Positions 1 through 16,854 of a DNA stretch of 64,000 nucleotides are shown here, one piece after another. Position 1 is the first letter of the stretch. Each line of letters begins with the position of its first letter. The notes below the pieces were generated by a model. It saw only the letters and a program-made list of their open reading frames with translations. It did no database searches and was not told where the DNA came from. A program made the position numbers and the translations under genes. This DNA is from Rhodobacterales bacterium LSUCC0387 (GTDB lineage: Bacteria > Pseudomonadota > Alphaproteobacteria > Rhodobacterales > Rhodobacteraceae): assembly GCA_015689775.1 (NCBI GenBank), contig WVSR01000001.1, positions 1-64,000 of the forward strand, given 5' to 3'.

Positions 1-1174
1 AAGCGATGATCTTGGAGACCACGCCTGCGCCGACTGTACGGCCACCTTCACGGATCGCGAAGCGCAGACCGTCTTCCATCGCGATAGGGGCGATCAGCTC
101 GACTTCAAACTTCAGGTTGTCGCCGGGCATAACCATTTCCGTGCCAGATGGCAGGGTCACAGTGCCGGTAACGTCCGTGGTGCGGAAGTAGAACTGAGGA
201 CGATAGTTCGCGAAGAAGGGGGTGTGGCGACCACCCTCTTCTTTGGTGAGGATATAGGCCTCAGCTTCGAACTTCGTGTGTGGCTTCACAGAACCTGGCT
301 TGCAGAGAACCTGACCACGCTCAACGCCCTCACGGTCAACACCACGCAGAAGCGCGCCGATGTTGTCGCCTGCTTCACCACGGTCAAGCAGCTTGCGGAA
401 CATCTCAACGCCTGTGCAGGTCGTCTTGGAGGTGTCACGGATACCAACGATCTCAATCTCATCACCCACATTGATCACACCACGCTCAATGCGGCCCGTC
501 ACAACTGTGCCGCGGCTAGAAATCGAGAACACGTCTTCGATTGGCATCAAGAAAGGCTGGTCAACAGCGCGTGCAGGGGTTGGGATGTAGCTGTCAACAG
601 CTTCCATCAACGCACGGATCGAGTTCTCACCGATCTCTGCGTCACGGCCTTCCATCGCCGCCAAAGCAGACCCTTTAACAACAGGAATGTCATCGCCAGG
701 GAAGTCGTAAGAAGACAGAAGCTCACGGATTTCCATCTCAACAAGTTCCAACAGCTCTTCGTCATCAACCTGATCGACTTTGTTCATGTAAACAACCATC
801 GCAGGAATACCAACCTGACGACCAAGCAGGATGTGCTCGCGCGTCTGGGGCATAGGGCCGTCCGCCGCGTTCACAACCAAGATCGCGCCGTCCATCTGAG
901 CCGCACCCGTGATCATGTTCTTCACATAGTCAGCGTGACCGGGGCAGTCGACATGTGCGTAGTGACGCGCATCTGTCTCATACTCAACGTGCGCAGTCGA
1001 AATCGTGATCCCACGCGCCTTCTCTTCAGGTGCGCCGTCAATCTGATCATATGCCTTGAAATCACCAAAATACTTGGTGATCGCCGCTGTCAGTGTCGTC
1101 TTGCCGTGGTCAACGTGACCAATCGTGCCGATGTTCACGTGCGGCTTATTACGTTCAAACTTTTCCTTTGCCAT
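1..1174 (-). CDS. tuf: Elongation factor Tu, copy 1 (stop codon cut by window edge)
   Basis: Delivers aminoacyl-tRNA to the ribosome as a GTP complex. All 391 codons are present; only one base of the stop codon lies in the window. The start at 1174 is chosen over the adjacent in-frame ATG at 1177 because AAGGAGG sits 5 bases before it, and copy 2 starts at the same residue. The P-loop GHVDHGKT (residues 19-26), DCPGH and NKVD motifs are seen. It is the last visible gene of the rpsL-rpsG-fusA-tuf run. On reading both through it matches copy 2 (18993-20168) except at base 517 (T here, C at 19511). That changes codon 220 from Gly (GGC) to Ser (AGC) in the conserved SISGRG motif at the start of domain 2. 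Confidence 0.97.
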   Translation of the reverse strand, partial: MAKEKFERNKPHVNIGTIGHVDHGKTTLTAAITKYFGDFKAYDQIDGAPEEKARGITISTAHVEYETDARHYAHVDCPGHADYVKNMITGAAQMDGAILVVNAADGPMPQTREHILLGRQVGIPAMVVYMNKVDQVDDEELLELVEMEIRELLSSYDFPGDDIPVVKGSALAAMEGRDAEIGENSIRALMEAVDSYIPTPARAVDQPFLMPIEDVFSISSRGTVVTGRIERGVINVGDEIEIVGIRDTSKTTCTGVEMFRKLLDRGEAGDNIGALLRGVDREGVERGQVLCKPGSVKPHTKFEAEAYILTKEEGGRHTPFFANYRPQFYFRTTDVTGTVTLPSGTEMVMPGDNLKFEVELIAPIAMEDGLRFAIREGGRTVGAGVVSKIIA

Positions 1175-1200
1175 CATGGCCTCCTTGACTTGTTCAGAGC

Positions 1201-1253
1201 GGCGGGAAACTGCCCGCCCTACGGTTGGTGGGTAGGGCGGGGTTCACCCCGCC
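1201..1253. repeat. Overlapping GC-rich palindromes in the fusA-tuf spacer (REP-like)
   Basis: Three inverted repeats share arms within 53 bases. GGCGGG (1201-1206) pairs with CCCGCC (1213-1218). CCCGCCCTAC (1213-1222) pairs perfectly with GTAGGGCGGG (1232-1241). GGCGGGG (1236-1242) pairs with CCCCGCC (1247-1253) around a TTCA loop. The first and third hairpins exclude the second. The element fills most of the 87-base gap between fusA and tuf copy 1. There is no following T-run, so it is not a standard terminator. It resembles dispersed GC-rich intergenic palindromes, but no second copy was seen in this window. Confidence 0.6.
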
Positions 1254-1261
1254 ACCCTGGT

Positions 1262-3385
<2,124 letters not shown>

Positions 3386-3412
3386 CTGGTGGTCCTCAGG
3401 CTAAAATTAAAA

Positions 3413-3895
<483 letters not shown>

Positions 3896-4267
3896 TTACT
3901 TCGGACGCTTCGCGCCATATTTCGAACGACGCTGACGGCGATCTTTAACGCCCTGCGTATCAAGCACACCGCGCAGAATGTGATAACGCACACCTGGAAG
4001 GTCTTTCACACGACCGCCACGGATCAGAACAACAGAGTGCTCTTGGAGGTTGTGCTTCTCACCCGGAATGTAGCTGATGACCTCAAAACCATTCGTCAGG
4101 CGCACTTTGGCAACCTTACGCATAGCCGAGTTCGGCTTCTTTGGCGTCGTGGTGTAGACGCGTGTGCATACGCCGCGCTTCTGCGGGCAGGATTCCAAGT
4201 GCTGCGACTTGGAGCGTTTTACTTTGGGCTGCCGTGGTTTACGGATCAGCTGTTGAATCGTAGGCAT
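3896..4267 (-). CDS. rpsL: 30S ribosomal protein S12
   Basis: Decoding-centre protein, 123 aa from the start at 4267 ([12 protein letters not shown]), which matches the family. A longer frame reaches 4324, but its extra 19 residues have no family counterpart. A GGGGA stretch lies just upstream of the chosen start. The lysines that give streptomycin sensitivity are in wild-type context (TTPKKPNSA and [12 protein letters not shown]). It is the first gene of rpsL-rpsG-fusA-tuf, behind a strong promoter and a leader of roughly 190 bases. Confidence 0.98.
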   Translation of the reverse strand: MPTIQQLIRKPRQPKVKRSKSQHLESCPQKRGVCTRVYTTTPKKPNSAMRKVAKVRLTNGFEVISYIPGEKHNLQEHSVVLIRGGRVKDLPGVRYHILRGVLDTQGVKDRRQRRSKYGAKRPK

Positions 4268-4465
4268 TCGGTTCCCCGTCTTGCTCATGTCAAAAGGCAC
4301 TTTGCGTATGCAAAACACCAACACCGCAAGCGCCCTTTCCCAACCTGGAGGCCGCCGCGGTGGAATTCTCAGAGGATCGAGGCATCAAATCGCCTGGATC
4401 ATGACCACTCAGTTCTGTATCTCGGGCAAGCTCGCGCAAGGCGCAAAGTGCCTCTTATGACGCGG

Positions 4466-4494
4466 CGTATAGGGGGAATCGTATAGGGTGTCAA
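4466..4494 (-). promoter_or_regulatory. Sigma-70-type promoter of the rpsL-rpsG-fusA-tuf operon
   Basis: On the minus strand a perfect -35 TTGACA (4489-4494) is followed after exactly 17 bases by TATACG (4466-4471). It faces rpsL and lies 199 bases upstream of the rpsL start, giving a long 5' leader. It is the only strong candidate in the 244-base gap between the DMT permease and rpsL. The rest of the gap shows no gene. Confidence 0.75.
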
Positions 4495-4511
4495 CAGCGG
4501 CAGGATCTGCG

Positions 4512-5459
4512 CTATTCTTGCTGCATTTCAGACGGGCCAGATATTGGGGCATCTGCCACTGCGGTTGCCGTCAGCGAGGCAGCCATCCGTTCAGCACGGC
4601 GCGCCACACGATGTTCACGCAGTAGCGTGAAAATGCCCGAGGCCACAACAATCGAAGCCCCGATTAAGGTCAAAAGATCGGGCCAATCCCCAAAGACGAA
4701 GAACCCCAAAATCAGCGCCCAAATAAGGGCTGTGTAGCGAAATGGCGCGACCACGCCAATTTCACCCACGCGCATCGTCATAATAGAAAATAGATAGCCC
4801 CCAATAATGCAGATTGCAGCGCCAATGATATAGACCGCCTCAATCATGTTGATCTGTTGCCAGTCTTCACTGATCGACAAAACCCCACCCGATAGGCCGA
4901 CTGCAATGGCCGTGACAAAAGCCACACCCATCGAGGGAGCGTCGGGTGACAAGCGGCGCGTCAAAAGATCACGAATGGTCACAAAGCCCACAGTCATCAG
5001 CGCATAGATGGAGTAGATGGTGAACCCCTCCCCCCCGGGTTTTACGATCAACATTACACCCGCAAAACCAACGGTAATGGCCATCATCCGCCGCCACCCC
5101 ACAGGTTCGTGGAACACGAGAAACGCAACCAACGTCACACTAAGCGGCAGGACCGCAAGAATTGCGGCGATATTGGCCAAGGGCATATGGATCAATGCAA
5201 TCATAAACGTGATCATTGCGGCTATTTCGGCCAATATGCGGCCAATCACCTTGCCGCGATCCACAGTCGGAATGTTAAAGTGCAACTGCCCCATCCACCA
5301 AAGCAGGGCCACCATCATAATGACTGTCAGAACACCCCGCAAAAAGATCATCTGAAACAGTGGCATCGTCTGAGTGACCAATTTCACCAATGTATCATTG
5401 AGCGTAAAGGCGGCCATGGCGCCTGACATCAGCGATGCGCCCTTGATATTGGGTGTCAA
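4512..5459 (-). CDS. DMT-superfamily (EamA) permease
   Basis: Inner-membrane transporter of the drug/metabolite family, 315 aa with about ten hydrophobic segments in two EamA repeats. The first starts near residue 10 (SGAMAAFTLNDTLVK) and the second near 155. The substrate cannot be told. The start is TTG at 5459 with AAGGAG nine bases upstream; the next in-frame ATG (5429) would fall inside the first helix. The C-terminal tail is polar (residues about 285-315). It lies between rpoC and rpsL on the same strand, inside an otherwise translational block, and rpoC ends in a terminator upstream of it, so it probably has its own promoter. Confidence 0.88.
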   Translation of the reverse strand: MTPNIKGASLMSGAMAAFTLNDTLVKLVTQTMPLFQMIFLRGVLTVIMMVALLWWMGQLHFNIPTVDRGKVIGRILAEIAAMITFMIALIHMPLANIAAILAVLPLSVTLVAFLVFHEPVGWRRMMAITVGFAGVMLIVKPGGEGFTIYSIYALMTVGFVTIRDLLTRRLSPDAPSMGVAFVTAIAVGLSGGVLSISEDWQQINMIEAVYIIGAAICIIGGYLFSIMTMRVGEIGVVAPFRYTALIWALILGFFVFGDWPDLLTLIGASIVVASGIFTLLREHRVARRAERMAASLTATAVADAPISGPSEMQQE

Positions 5460-5602
5460 AAACCGCGCTCCTTGGTGGTCTGAGTGGAAATCTAGGCTCA
5501 GTCATCGTCACTATTAGGTTCACTTTCGCGCAATCCCGCAAGCGCAGCAAGGGTCTTGATCGGTTGCAAGGCGAAGCGGTCGTGCATCAGGAAAGAGGCG
5601 GT

Positions 5603-5647
5603 ATGAAAAAGAAAGCGCCCCATTACGAGATCGCAACGGGGCGCTTC
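5603..5647 (-). terminator. Rho-independent terminator after rpoC
   Basis: On the minus strand a 9-bp stem, AAGCGCCCC paired with GGGGCGCTT (5613-5646), is followed by TCTTTTTC. It begins about 30 bases after the rpoC stop and closes the secE-to-rpoC transcription unit. Confidence 0.88.
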
Positions 5648-5678
5648 AATAGCTTACTGGGCAAAGCGCAAGGTGGTT

Positions 5679-9944
<4,266 letters not shown>

Positions 9945-9978
9945 TCAGGCAGCGGCGGGGACGGGGCCCGCCAACCAC

Positions 9979-12900
9979 TTACTCTTCATCCTCCGCATCC
10001 AGGAGTTCCATGTTGAGGCCGAGGCCACGCACTTCCTTGACGAGAACGTTAAACGATTCAGGCACACCTGCTTCGAAATTGTCCTCGCCTTTGACGATCG
10101 ATTCATAGACCTTTGTGCGGCCTGCAACGTCATCCGACTTAACAGTGAGCATTTCCTGCAAGGTGTATGCAGCGCCATAAGCCTCCAAGGCCCAGACCTC
10201 CATCTCACCAAAGCGCTGCCCACCGAATTGCGCCTTACCGCCGAGCGGCTGTTGGGTGACCAGGCTGTATGGCCCTGTCGAGCGCGCGTGGATTTTGTCA
10301 TCCACAAGGTGATGTAGTTTCAGCAGGTATTTCACACCCACAGTCACAGGGCGGGCGAATTGCTCGCCTGAGCGGCCATCGTAAAGAACCGATTGGCCCG
10401 ATGTATCAAAGCCCGCGCGGGTCAGCGCATCATTTACATCGGCCTCTTTTGCACCATCAAATACTGGCGTTGCAATCGGAACACCGCGGGTCACGGTTGA
10501 AGCGGAGTCAACCAATGCGGTGTCGTCCAGATCGGCAAAGGCATCATCAAACACCTCATCACCATAAGCGATTTTGAGGGCATCGCGTACAGGCGTCATG
10601 TCGCCAGAGCGGCGATATTCGTCCAATGCTTCGTCAATCTTCAGACCCAAACCGCGTGCGGCCCAACCCATATGGGTTTCCAAAATCTGACCCACGTTCA
10701 TACGCGAAGGCACACCGAGGGGGTTCAGAACGAAATCGACAGGGGTGCCATCCGCAAGGAAAGGCATGTCCTCCATCGGAACCACTTTCGAGATCACACC
10801 CTTGTTGCCGTGACGGCCCGCCATCTTATCACCTGGCTGAAGCTTGCGCTTCACCGCGATAAAGACTTTGACCATTTTCATCACGCCTGGGGGCAGGTCA
10901 TCGCCGCGGCGAACTTTCTCGACCTTATCTTCGAAACGGTGATCCAAGGTGCGCTTCTGTGCGTCAAACTGTTGGTTCAGCGCCTCTACTTCAGCGGCGT
11001 CTTTCTCATCACCAAGGGCAAGCTGCCACCACTGGCCGTGGCTTAGAGTTTCAAGCAACTCTTCTGTGATCTCAGAGCCTGCTTTGACGCCTTTCGGCCC
11101 TTTCACCGCAGTTTTGCCAAGCAGCATAGATTTGAGACGCGCATAAATGTTTCGCTCAAGGATTGCCAACTCGTCATCACGGTCACGTGCCAGACGCTCA
11201 ACAATCTCGCGCTCGATTTGAAGCGCGCGCTCGTCCTTGTTGACACCATGGCGGTTGAAGACGCGCACTTCCACGACTGTCCCGAAATCGCCAGGTGGTA
11301 GCCGCAAAGATGTGTCACGCACATCAGAGGCTTTTTCACCAAAAATCGCGCGCAGAAGTTTTTCTTCTGGGGTCATTGGGCTTTCGCCCTTTGGCGTGAT
11401 CTTACCAACAAGAATGTCACCCGGCCCAACTTCGGCGCCGATATAGACAATGCCCGCCTCATCGAGGTTGCGCAGGGCTTCTTCGCCTACGTTTGGAATG
11501 TCGCGGGTAATTTCCTCAGGCCCAAGCTTGGTATCACGGGCAGCAACTTCGAATTCCTCGATATGAATCGAGGTGAAAACGTCATCACGCACGATACGCT
11601 CGGAAATCAGGATCGAGTCTTCGTAGTTGTAGCCATTCCATGGCATAAACGCCACGACCACGTTCTTGCCCAAAGCCAATTCGCCCATATCGGTAGAGGG
11701 GCCATCGGCAATCACTTCACCTTTTCCAACACGATCGCCCACTTTTACCAAGGGGCGCTGGTTGATGCAGGTGTTCTGGTTTGAACGCTGGAATTTGCGA
11801 AGGCGGTAGATATCCACGCCGGCATCGCCCAGTGCCAAATCTTCGGTGGCGCGCACAACGATACGTTCTGCGTCCACTTGGTCGATTATCCCGCCCCGCT
11901 TGGCCATGATCGCCGCACCAGAATCGCGTGCAACAACGCTTTCGATGCCAGTGCCCACGAAAGGCGCATCAGCTTGCAACAGCGGAACCGCCTGACGTTG
12001 CATGTTTGAGCCCATCAAGGCGCGGTTTGCGTCATCGTTTTCCAAGAATGGAATGAGCGAGGCTGCAACCGAAACCAACTGCTTGGGCGATACGTCAATC
12101 AGGTCAACCTGATCGCGCGGCGCAAGCGTGTATTCGCCAGATTGGCGGGTGTTCACCAGATCATTGATGAACTTGCCGCTTGCGTCCAAAGTCGCGTTGG
12201 CCTGCGCAACCGTGTGGCGCATTTCTTCCGTCGCGGACATATAGACGACCTCATCGGTCACTTTCGTGTCCACAACGCGGCGATATGGTGTTTCGATGAA
12301 GCCATATTTGTTCACGCGTGCGAAAGTCGCAAGCGAGTTGATCAGACCAATATTTGGCCCTTCTGGCGTTTCAATCGGGCACATACGGCCGTAATGGGTT
12401 GGGTGAACGTCACGAACCTCGAACCCTGCGCGCTCACGTGTCAGACCGCCAGGCCCAAGAGCCGACAAGCGGCGCTTATGGGTGACTTCAGACAGCGGGT
12501 TGGTCTGATCCATGAACTGCGACAACTGGCTTGAGCCAAAGAATTCGCGAACGGCCGCAGCAGCGGGTTTCGCGTTGATCAAATCCTGTGGCATCACAGT
12601 GTCGATTTCGACCGAGGACATACGTTCCTTTATCGCGCGCTCCATACGAAGCAGGCCCACGCGATACTGATTCTCCATCAATTCACCCACCGAACGCACG
12701 CGGCGGTTGCCCAAATGGTCAATATCGTCAATGTCGCCCTTGCCATCGCGCAGTTCGACCAAGGCCTTGATGCAGGCAACGATATCTTCGCGGCGCAGAA
12801 TGCGGGTTGTGTCAGGCGCATCGAGATCGAGGCGCATATTCATCTTCACGCGACCAACTGCAGACAGATCATAGCGCTCGCCGTCGAAGAACAGCGTATC

Positions 12901-14115
12901 AAAGAGCGCGCTTGCCGCTTCCACGGTTGGTGGCTCACCGGGGCGCATGACCCGATAGATATCCATTAAAGCGCCTTCGCGGTTCATGTTCTTATCAACC
13001 GCTATGGTGTTGCGGATATAGGCGCCAACATTAATGTTATCAATGTCGAGAACTGGGATGTCGGTGATACCCGCATCAATCAGATCCTTCAGCGTACCGC
13101 CCGTGACATTGCCATCCTTGTCGGTTTCCCATGTCAACTCGTCCCCGGCTTCGACATAAATCGCGCCAGTTTCTTCGTTGATGATATCCTTCGCGACAAA
13201 GCGGCCCACGATGTGGTCGAAAGGCACCAACAGCTCGGCGACTTTACCCTCGTCAATCAGTTGCTTCACGGCGCGTGGAGTGATCTTCTTGCCTGCCTCA
13301 GCAATGACTTTACCAGTGGCTGCATCTACAAGATCAAATGTGGGACGGGTACCGCGCACGCGCTCAGGGAAGAACTTGGTTGCCCAACCTTTATTCTTAA
13401 AAGAGCGGAACATCACAGTGTCATAATAGGCATCCATGATGCCTTCTTGATCCAAACCAAGCGCATAAAGCAGCGTGGTCACTGGCAATTTGCGGCGGCG
13501 GTCAATGCGCGCAAATACGATATCCTTAGCGTCAAACTCAAAATCCAACCAAGAGCCGCGATAGGGGATGATGCGGCAGGCGAACAAAAGCTTGCCCGAA
13601 GAATGGGTTTTGCCTTTGTCATGGTCAAAGAACACACCAGGGGAACGGTGCATTTGGCTGACGATCACGCGCTCAGTGCCGTTCACGATGAACGTACCAT
13701 TTGGCGTCATCAAAGGCATATCGCCCATGAACACATCTTGCTCTTTGATGTCTTTGACGGATTTTGAGCCTGTATCCTCGTCAACATCAAATACAATCAA
13801 ACGCAAGGTTACCTTGAGCGGTGCAGCATAGGTCAAATCGCGGCTTTGGCATTCCTCGACATCAAACTTTGGTGATTCCAATTCGTATTTCACGAATTCC
13901 AAAACCGAATTTTCGTTGAAATCTTTGATCGGGAAAACCGACTGGAAAACACCCTTGATACCTTCACCATCCAAAGGCGTCTCTTGGTCGCCTGATTTCA
14001 GGAAAAGGTCATAGGAATATTTCTGAACCTCGATGAGGTTCGGCATTTCCAATACTTCACGGATTTTGCCATAGAATTTGCGAATGCGCTTCTGGCCTGC
14101 GTAGGTCTGAGCCAT
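9979..14115 (-). CDS. rpoB: RNA polymerase beta subunit
   Basis: 1378 aa from the start at 14115 ([16 protein letters not shown]). The frame stays open to 14205, but those 30 residues run into the structured rplL-rpoB spacer and have no family support. An AAGGTG lies nine bases before the chosen start. The rifampicin-pocket region near residues 525-555 ([18 protein letters not shown], then [13 protein letters not shown]) keeps the drug-contacting Asp, His and Ser; the second residue after MDQ differs in kind from the E. coli MDQNN. It ends in an acidic DAEDEE tail. Confidence 0.98.
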   Translation of the reverse strand: MAQTYAGQKRIRKFYGKIREVLEMPNLIEVQKYSYDLFLKSGDQETPLDGEGIKGVFQSVFPIKDFNENSVLEFVKYELESPKFDVEECQSRDLTYAAPLKVTLRLIVFDVDEDTGSKSVKDIKEQDVFMGDMPLMTPNGTFIVNGTERVIVSQMHRSPGVFFDHDKGKTHSSGKLLFACRIIPYRGSWLDFEFDAKDIVFARIDRRRKLPVTTLLYALGLDQEGIMDAYYDTVMFRSFKNKGWATKFFPERVRGTRPTFDLVDAATGKVIAEAGKKITPRAVKQLIDEGKVAELLVPFDHIVGRFVAKDIINEETGAIYVEAGDELTWETDKDGNVTGGTLKDLIDAGITDIPVLDIDNINVGAYIRNTIAVDKNMNREGALMDIYRVMRPGEPPTVEAASALFDTLFFDGERYDLSAVGRVKMNMRLDLDAPDTTRILRREDIVACIKALVELRDGKGDIDDIDHLGNRRVRSVGELMENQYRVGLLRMERAIKERMSSVEIDTVMPQDLINAKPAAAAVREFFGSSQLSQFMDQTNPLSEVTHKRRLSALGPGGLTRERAGFEVRDVHPTHYGRMCPIETPEGPNIGLINSLATFARVNKYGFIETPYRRVVDTKVTDEVVYMSATEEMRHTVAQANATLDASGKFINDLVNTRQSGEYTLAPRDQVDLIDVSPKQLVSVAASLIPFLENDDANRALMGSNMQRQAVPLLQADAPFVGTGIESVVARDSGAAIMAKRGGIIDQVDAERIVVRATEDLALGDAGVDIYRLRKFQRSNQNTCINQRPLVKVGDRVGKGEVIADGPSTDMGELALGKNVVVAFMPWNGYNYEDSILISERIVRDDVFTSIHIEEFEVAARDTKLGPEEITRDIPNVGEEALRNLDEAGIVYIGAEVGPGDILVGKITPKGESPMTPEEKLLRAIFGEKASDVRDTSLRLPPGDFGTVVEVRVFNRHGVNKDERALQIEREIVERLARDRDDELAILERNIYARLKSMLLGKTAVKGPKGVKAGSEITEELLETLSHGQWWQLALGDEKDAAEVEALNQQFDAQKRTLDHRFEDKVEKVRRGDDLPPGVMKMVKVFIAVKRKLQPGDKMAGRHGNKGVISKVVPMEDMPFLADGTPVDFVLNPLGVPSRMNVGQILETHMGWAARGLGLKIDEALDEYRRSGDMTPVRDALKIAYGDEVFDDAFADLDDTALVDSASTVTRGVPIATPVFDGAKEADVNDALTRAGFDTSGQSVLYDGRSGEQFARPVTVGVKYLLKLHHLVDDKIHARSTGPYSLVTQQPLGGKAQFGGQRFGEMEVWALEAYGAAYTLQEMLTVKSDDVAGRTKVYESIVKGEDNFEAGVPESFNVLVKEVRGLGLNMELLDAEDEE

Positions 14116-14247
14116 GCTCTGATACACCTTTCGTTTCTTTCGCTCCACGCGCACCGTCGGGGCCACGGCACGGAGGGCTTTGAAACAAGCGGATGGAGAA
14201 TCCATTCATGCCTGCCGTCCCACCGGCAAGCTCCCGATCCTGCACCA

Positions 14248-14323
14248 CACCTAGAAGAAGGTCTTGGCCACCAAGGCCCTCATCTAGGTGAGGATGGCTG
14301 GACAGGAAAAAACCCGCCCAGCC
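14248..14323 (-). promoter_or_regulatory. rplL-rpoB intergenic RNA hairpins (processing/attenuation candidate)
   Basis: The 251-base spacer between rplL and rpoB holds two strong hairpins in the transcript. The first met (14296-14323) has an 11-bp stem with G-U pairs closing a six-U loop. The second (14248-14290) is long: by hand folding, 20 pairs with two mismatches and a three-base loop, including a perfect 8-bp CACCTAGA/TCTAGGTG base. In E. coli this spacer carries an attenuator and an RNase III site; the long near-perfect helix here suggests an RNase III substrate. The rest of the spacer, up to the rpoB Shine-Dalgarno, shows no gene. Confidence 0.65.
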
Positions 14324-14366
14324 ACATCGCAATATGGGGAATGCGCCGCGCGCACTCTTTCCATGA

Positions 14367-14750
14367 TTACTTGAGTTCGACTTCTGCGCCAGCTGCTTCG
14401 AGCTTGGCTTTGATGTCGTCTGCTTCTGCTTTTGCAACGCCTTCTTTGACGGCCTTGCCACCTGCTTCAACGAGGTTCTTCGCTTCAACTAGGCCAAGAC
14501 CTGTGATGCCACGAACTTCTTTGATGACAGCAATTTTGTTGCCGCCAGCAGATTTCAAGATTACGTCAAATTCGGTTTTCTCTTCAGCAGCTGCGCCAGC
14601 GTCACCACCAGCAGCAGGGCCTGCCATCATGACAGCGCCGCCTGCAGCAGGCTCGATGCCATATTCGTCTTTGAGGTAGTTCTTCAGTTCTTGTGCTTCG
14701 AGAAGGGTTAAGCCCACGATCTCTTCGGCAAGTTTTTTGATATCAGCCAT
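14367..14750 (-). CDS. rplL: 50S ribosomal protein L7/L12
   Basis: Stalk protein that recruits translation GTPases, 127 aa from [14 protein letters not shown] at 14750. A longer frame to 14789 is not supported. The dimerisation domain (1-35), Ala/Gly hinge (about 40-58) and C-terminal factor-binding domain with [12 protein letters not shown] are all seen. It lies 75 bases after rplJ and precedes the structured spacer that leads to rpoB. Confidence 0.97.
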   Translation of the reverse strand: MADIKKLAEEIVGLTLLEAQELKNYLKDEYGIEPAAGGAVMMAGPAAGGDAGAAAEEKTEFDVILKSAGGNKIAVIKEVRGITGLGLVEAKNLVEAGGKAVKEGVAKAEADDIKAKLEAAGAEVELK

Positions 14751-14825
14751 TTTTCGGTTTCCGTATCTAAATTTGTGATCCAACGTCATGCGGCATAGCC
14801 AAACATAACGGGTCTCAAGGTTGCG

Positions 14826-15344
14826 TTATGCGGCTTCGGCCTTCTCTTCGATGGTCGAAAGGATGCTCGCAATGTTCGAAGCAGGTGCGCCAATTGCGCC
14901 AGCGATGTTGGAAGCAGGTGCCCCAATACAACCCACGATCGAAGCGATAAGCTCCTCACGGGATGGCATGGACGCAACAGCTTTAACGCCAGCTTGATCA
15001 AGCACAGTGCCGCCCATAGCACCGCCAATAATGACGAATTTTGCATTCGCCTTGGCGTAGTCCTCGGCAACCTTGGCCGCAGCCACAGGATCCTCGGAAT
15101 AGGACAACACAGTCATACCCGTCATCAGGTCGGCAATGCCTTCGGCAGGCGTTCCTTGAAGGGCGATCTTGGCGAGCCTGTTCTTGGCGACGCGTACAGA
15201 CCCACCAGCTTCGCGCATTTTCGCGCGCAGGTCTTGCATCTCAGCAACCGTGAGGCCCGCGTAGTGAGACACCACGACAACGCCAGAGCTTTCAAAGATT
15301 TGGCCGAGTTCCTCGACCACTCTCTCTTTCTGGGCTCTATCCAC
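14826..15344 (-). CDS. rplJ: 50S ribosomal protein L10
   Basis: Anchors the L7/L12 stalk to 23S rRNA, 172 aa. It starts with GTG at 15344, with GGAG seven bases upstream. The N-terminal rRNA-binding domain is normal. Near the C-terminus the residues IGAPASNIA occur twice in tandem (about 140-160), a small duplication inside the helix that binds L7/L12 dimers. A 355-base leader precedes it. Confidence 0.97.
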   Translation of the reverse strand: MDRAQKERVVEELGQIFESSGVVVVSHYAGLTVAEMQDLRAKMREAGGSVRVAKNRLAKIALQGTPAEGIADLMTGMTVLSYSEDPVAAAKVAEDYAKANAKFVIIGGAMGGTVLDQAGVKAVASMPSREELIASIVGCIGAPASNIAGAIGAPASNIASILSTIEEKAEAA

Positions 15345-15699
15345 AGTTCTACTCCAATTAGGGGGTCACCCCCCGGCTCAAGTTTGGCAGGTTTCCCTAC
15401 CTCTTCGGGTCCAAGTGAGGGGCCCGAGCCAGAGCGCCCGAAGGCGCGTTAGCCTTGCGGAAATCCTAAACTCGTTTCCCATCTCAGGAAGGATTTACGG
15501 GCGTGCGCCCACCCTCCGTCTCGGACAGGTGACAGCGCCCACGAGCGAATCGCAGACACTGGTCGAAACGGGGCCATACGACAGAACGCAAAGAAACCCA
15601 AGAGTGAACACCACTTTGTGACCAAAGTCGTCCCACCCGAGTTCTTGCGGTCAAACCCCGCGGCTTTCGGCCCCCTCATGCAGAGAGGGCCAAAACTAT
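15345..15699 (-). promoter_or_regulatory. rplJ leader (candidate L10 autoregulatory RNA)
   Basis: The 355 bases between rplA and rplJ have no convincing reading frame. They hold several hairpins, including a GCGCC/GGCGC stem closed by a UUCG tetraloop (15434-15447) and GGGGG/CCCCC just upstream of the rplJ Shine-Dalgarno (15361-15373). In other bacteria L10 or L10-L12 binds the rplJ leader and represses translation. The position and structure fit that role. The L10 kink-turn itself was not confirmed by eye. Confidence 0.6.
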
Positions 15700-16398
15700 T
15701 TACGCGTTGGTCGCGCTTTCAACGCTGACCGACACGCCAGGCCCCATGGTGGAGCTAAGCGTAATACGCTTCAAATAAGTGCCTTTAGCGCCTGCTGGCT
15801 TGGACTTCGACACAGCATCAACAAAGGCACGGATGTTTTCCGCCAGTTTCGCTGCATCAAAGCTGGCTTTGCCAACCGCACAATGTACGATGCCCGCCTT
15901 CTCGACCTTGAACTGAACCTGACCGCCTTTGGCCGCTTCTACGGCCTCTTTAACGTCCATGGTCACAGTGCCGATTTTTGGGTTTGGCATCAGGTTGCGT
16001 GGCCCAAGAACCTTACCCAAACGACCCACGATTGGCATCATGTCAGGGGTTGCGATGCAGCGATCAAACTCGATCTTGCCGCCCTGAACGATTTCCATCA
16101 GGTCTTCTGCTCCAACGATATCCGCGCCTGCTGCCTTAGCTTCGTCTGCCTTAGGGCCGCGTGCGAAAACCGCAACGCGCACAGATTTGCCTGTGCCATT
16201 TGGCAAGGTCACAGTGCCGCGCACCATTTGGTCAGCGTGGCGAGGGTCAACACCCAAGTTCATCGAGATATCTACCGATTCATCGAATTTTGCCGAAGCA
16301 TTTGCTTTGATCAGCTCAACGGCTTCTTCGATTGTGATGTCTTCTTTTCCAGCGAATGCGGCACGGGCTGCCGTTACGCGCTTACCAATCTTGCCCAT
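15700..16398 (-). CDS. rplA: 50S ribosomal protein L1
   Basis: rRNA-binding protein of the L1 stalk, 232 aa, the standard length. It begins [12 protein letters not shown] and includes the conserved [21 protein letters not shown] region. It starts three bases after the rplK stop (TAA GTT ATG), so the two are translationally coupled. In E. coli L1 represses its own operon by binding the rplK leader; a structured leader is present here at 16855-17004. Confidence 0.98.
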   Translation of the reverse strand: MGKIGKRVTAARAAFAGKEDITIEEAVELIKANASAKFDESVDISMNLGVDPRHADQMVRGTVTLPNGTGKSVRVAVFARGPKADEAKAAGADIVGAEDLMEIVQGGKIEFDRCIATPDMMPIVGRLGKVLGPRNLMPNPKIGTVTMDVKEAVEAAKGGQVQFKVEKAGIVHCAVGKASFDAAKLAENIRAFVDAVSKSKPAGAKGTYLKRITLSSTMGPGVSVSVESATNA

Positions 16399-16401
16399 AA
16401 C

Positions 16402-16854
16402 TTACCCTTTCACCTCGATACCCATCGACTTTGCAGAGCCGAGGATAATTTTCATTGCCGCTTCTACATCGTTCGCGCTGAGGTCTTTCATCTTGGCTTC
16501 AGCAATTTCACGAACCTGAGCAACAGTCACAGTTGCGATGGTCTCACGACCAGGATTTTCAGCACCGCGTGGGCGGTTGCGCTTGCCAACAGATTTCAAA
16601 CCTGCGGCCTTTTTCAGGTAATAGGACGCAGGCGGCGTCTTGATTTCCATCGCAAAGGATTTGTCCTGATAATAGGTGATCAAGGTCGGGCAAGGTGCAC
16701 CTTGCTCCATATCTGCGGTCTTGGCGTTGAACGCCTTGCAGAATTCCATGATGTTAATCCCGCGCTGACCCAATGCAGGGCCAACAGGTGGGGATGGGTT
16801 AGCTTGACCTGCAGGGATCTGCAGCTTCATCGTTCCAGCAAGTTTCTTGGCCAT
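16402..16854 (-). CDS. rplK: 50S ribosomal protein L11
   Basis: GTPase-centre protein, 150 aa from [30 protein letters not shown]-type start at 16854, with AAGGAG eight bases before it. The frame continues to 16950, but those 32 residues overlap the hairpin-rich leader. The N-terminal proline-rich thiopeptide-binding domain and the C-terminal RNA-binding domain are complete. It is a few residues longer than the E. coli protein. Confidence 0.97.
   Translation of the reverse strand: MAKKLAGTMKLQIPAGQANPSPPVGPALGQRGINIMEFCKAFNAKTADMEQGAPCPTLITYYQDKSFAMEIKTPPASYYLKKAAGLKSVGKRNRPRGAENPGRETIATVTVAQVREIAEAKMKDLSANDVEAAMKIILGSAKSMGIEVKG

Noticed and set aside
14057-14488. 143-codon minus-strand frame across the rplL-rpoB spacer
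   Set aside because: It overlaps both flanking genes and the hairpins. Its composition (Lys/Ser-rich start from shifted rplL) is that of a shifted frame.
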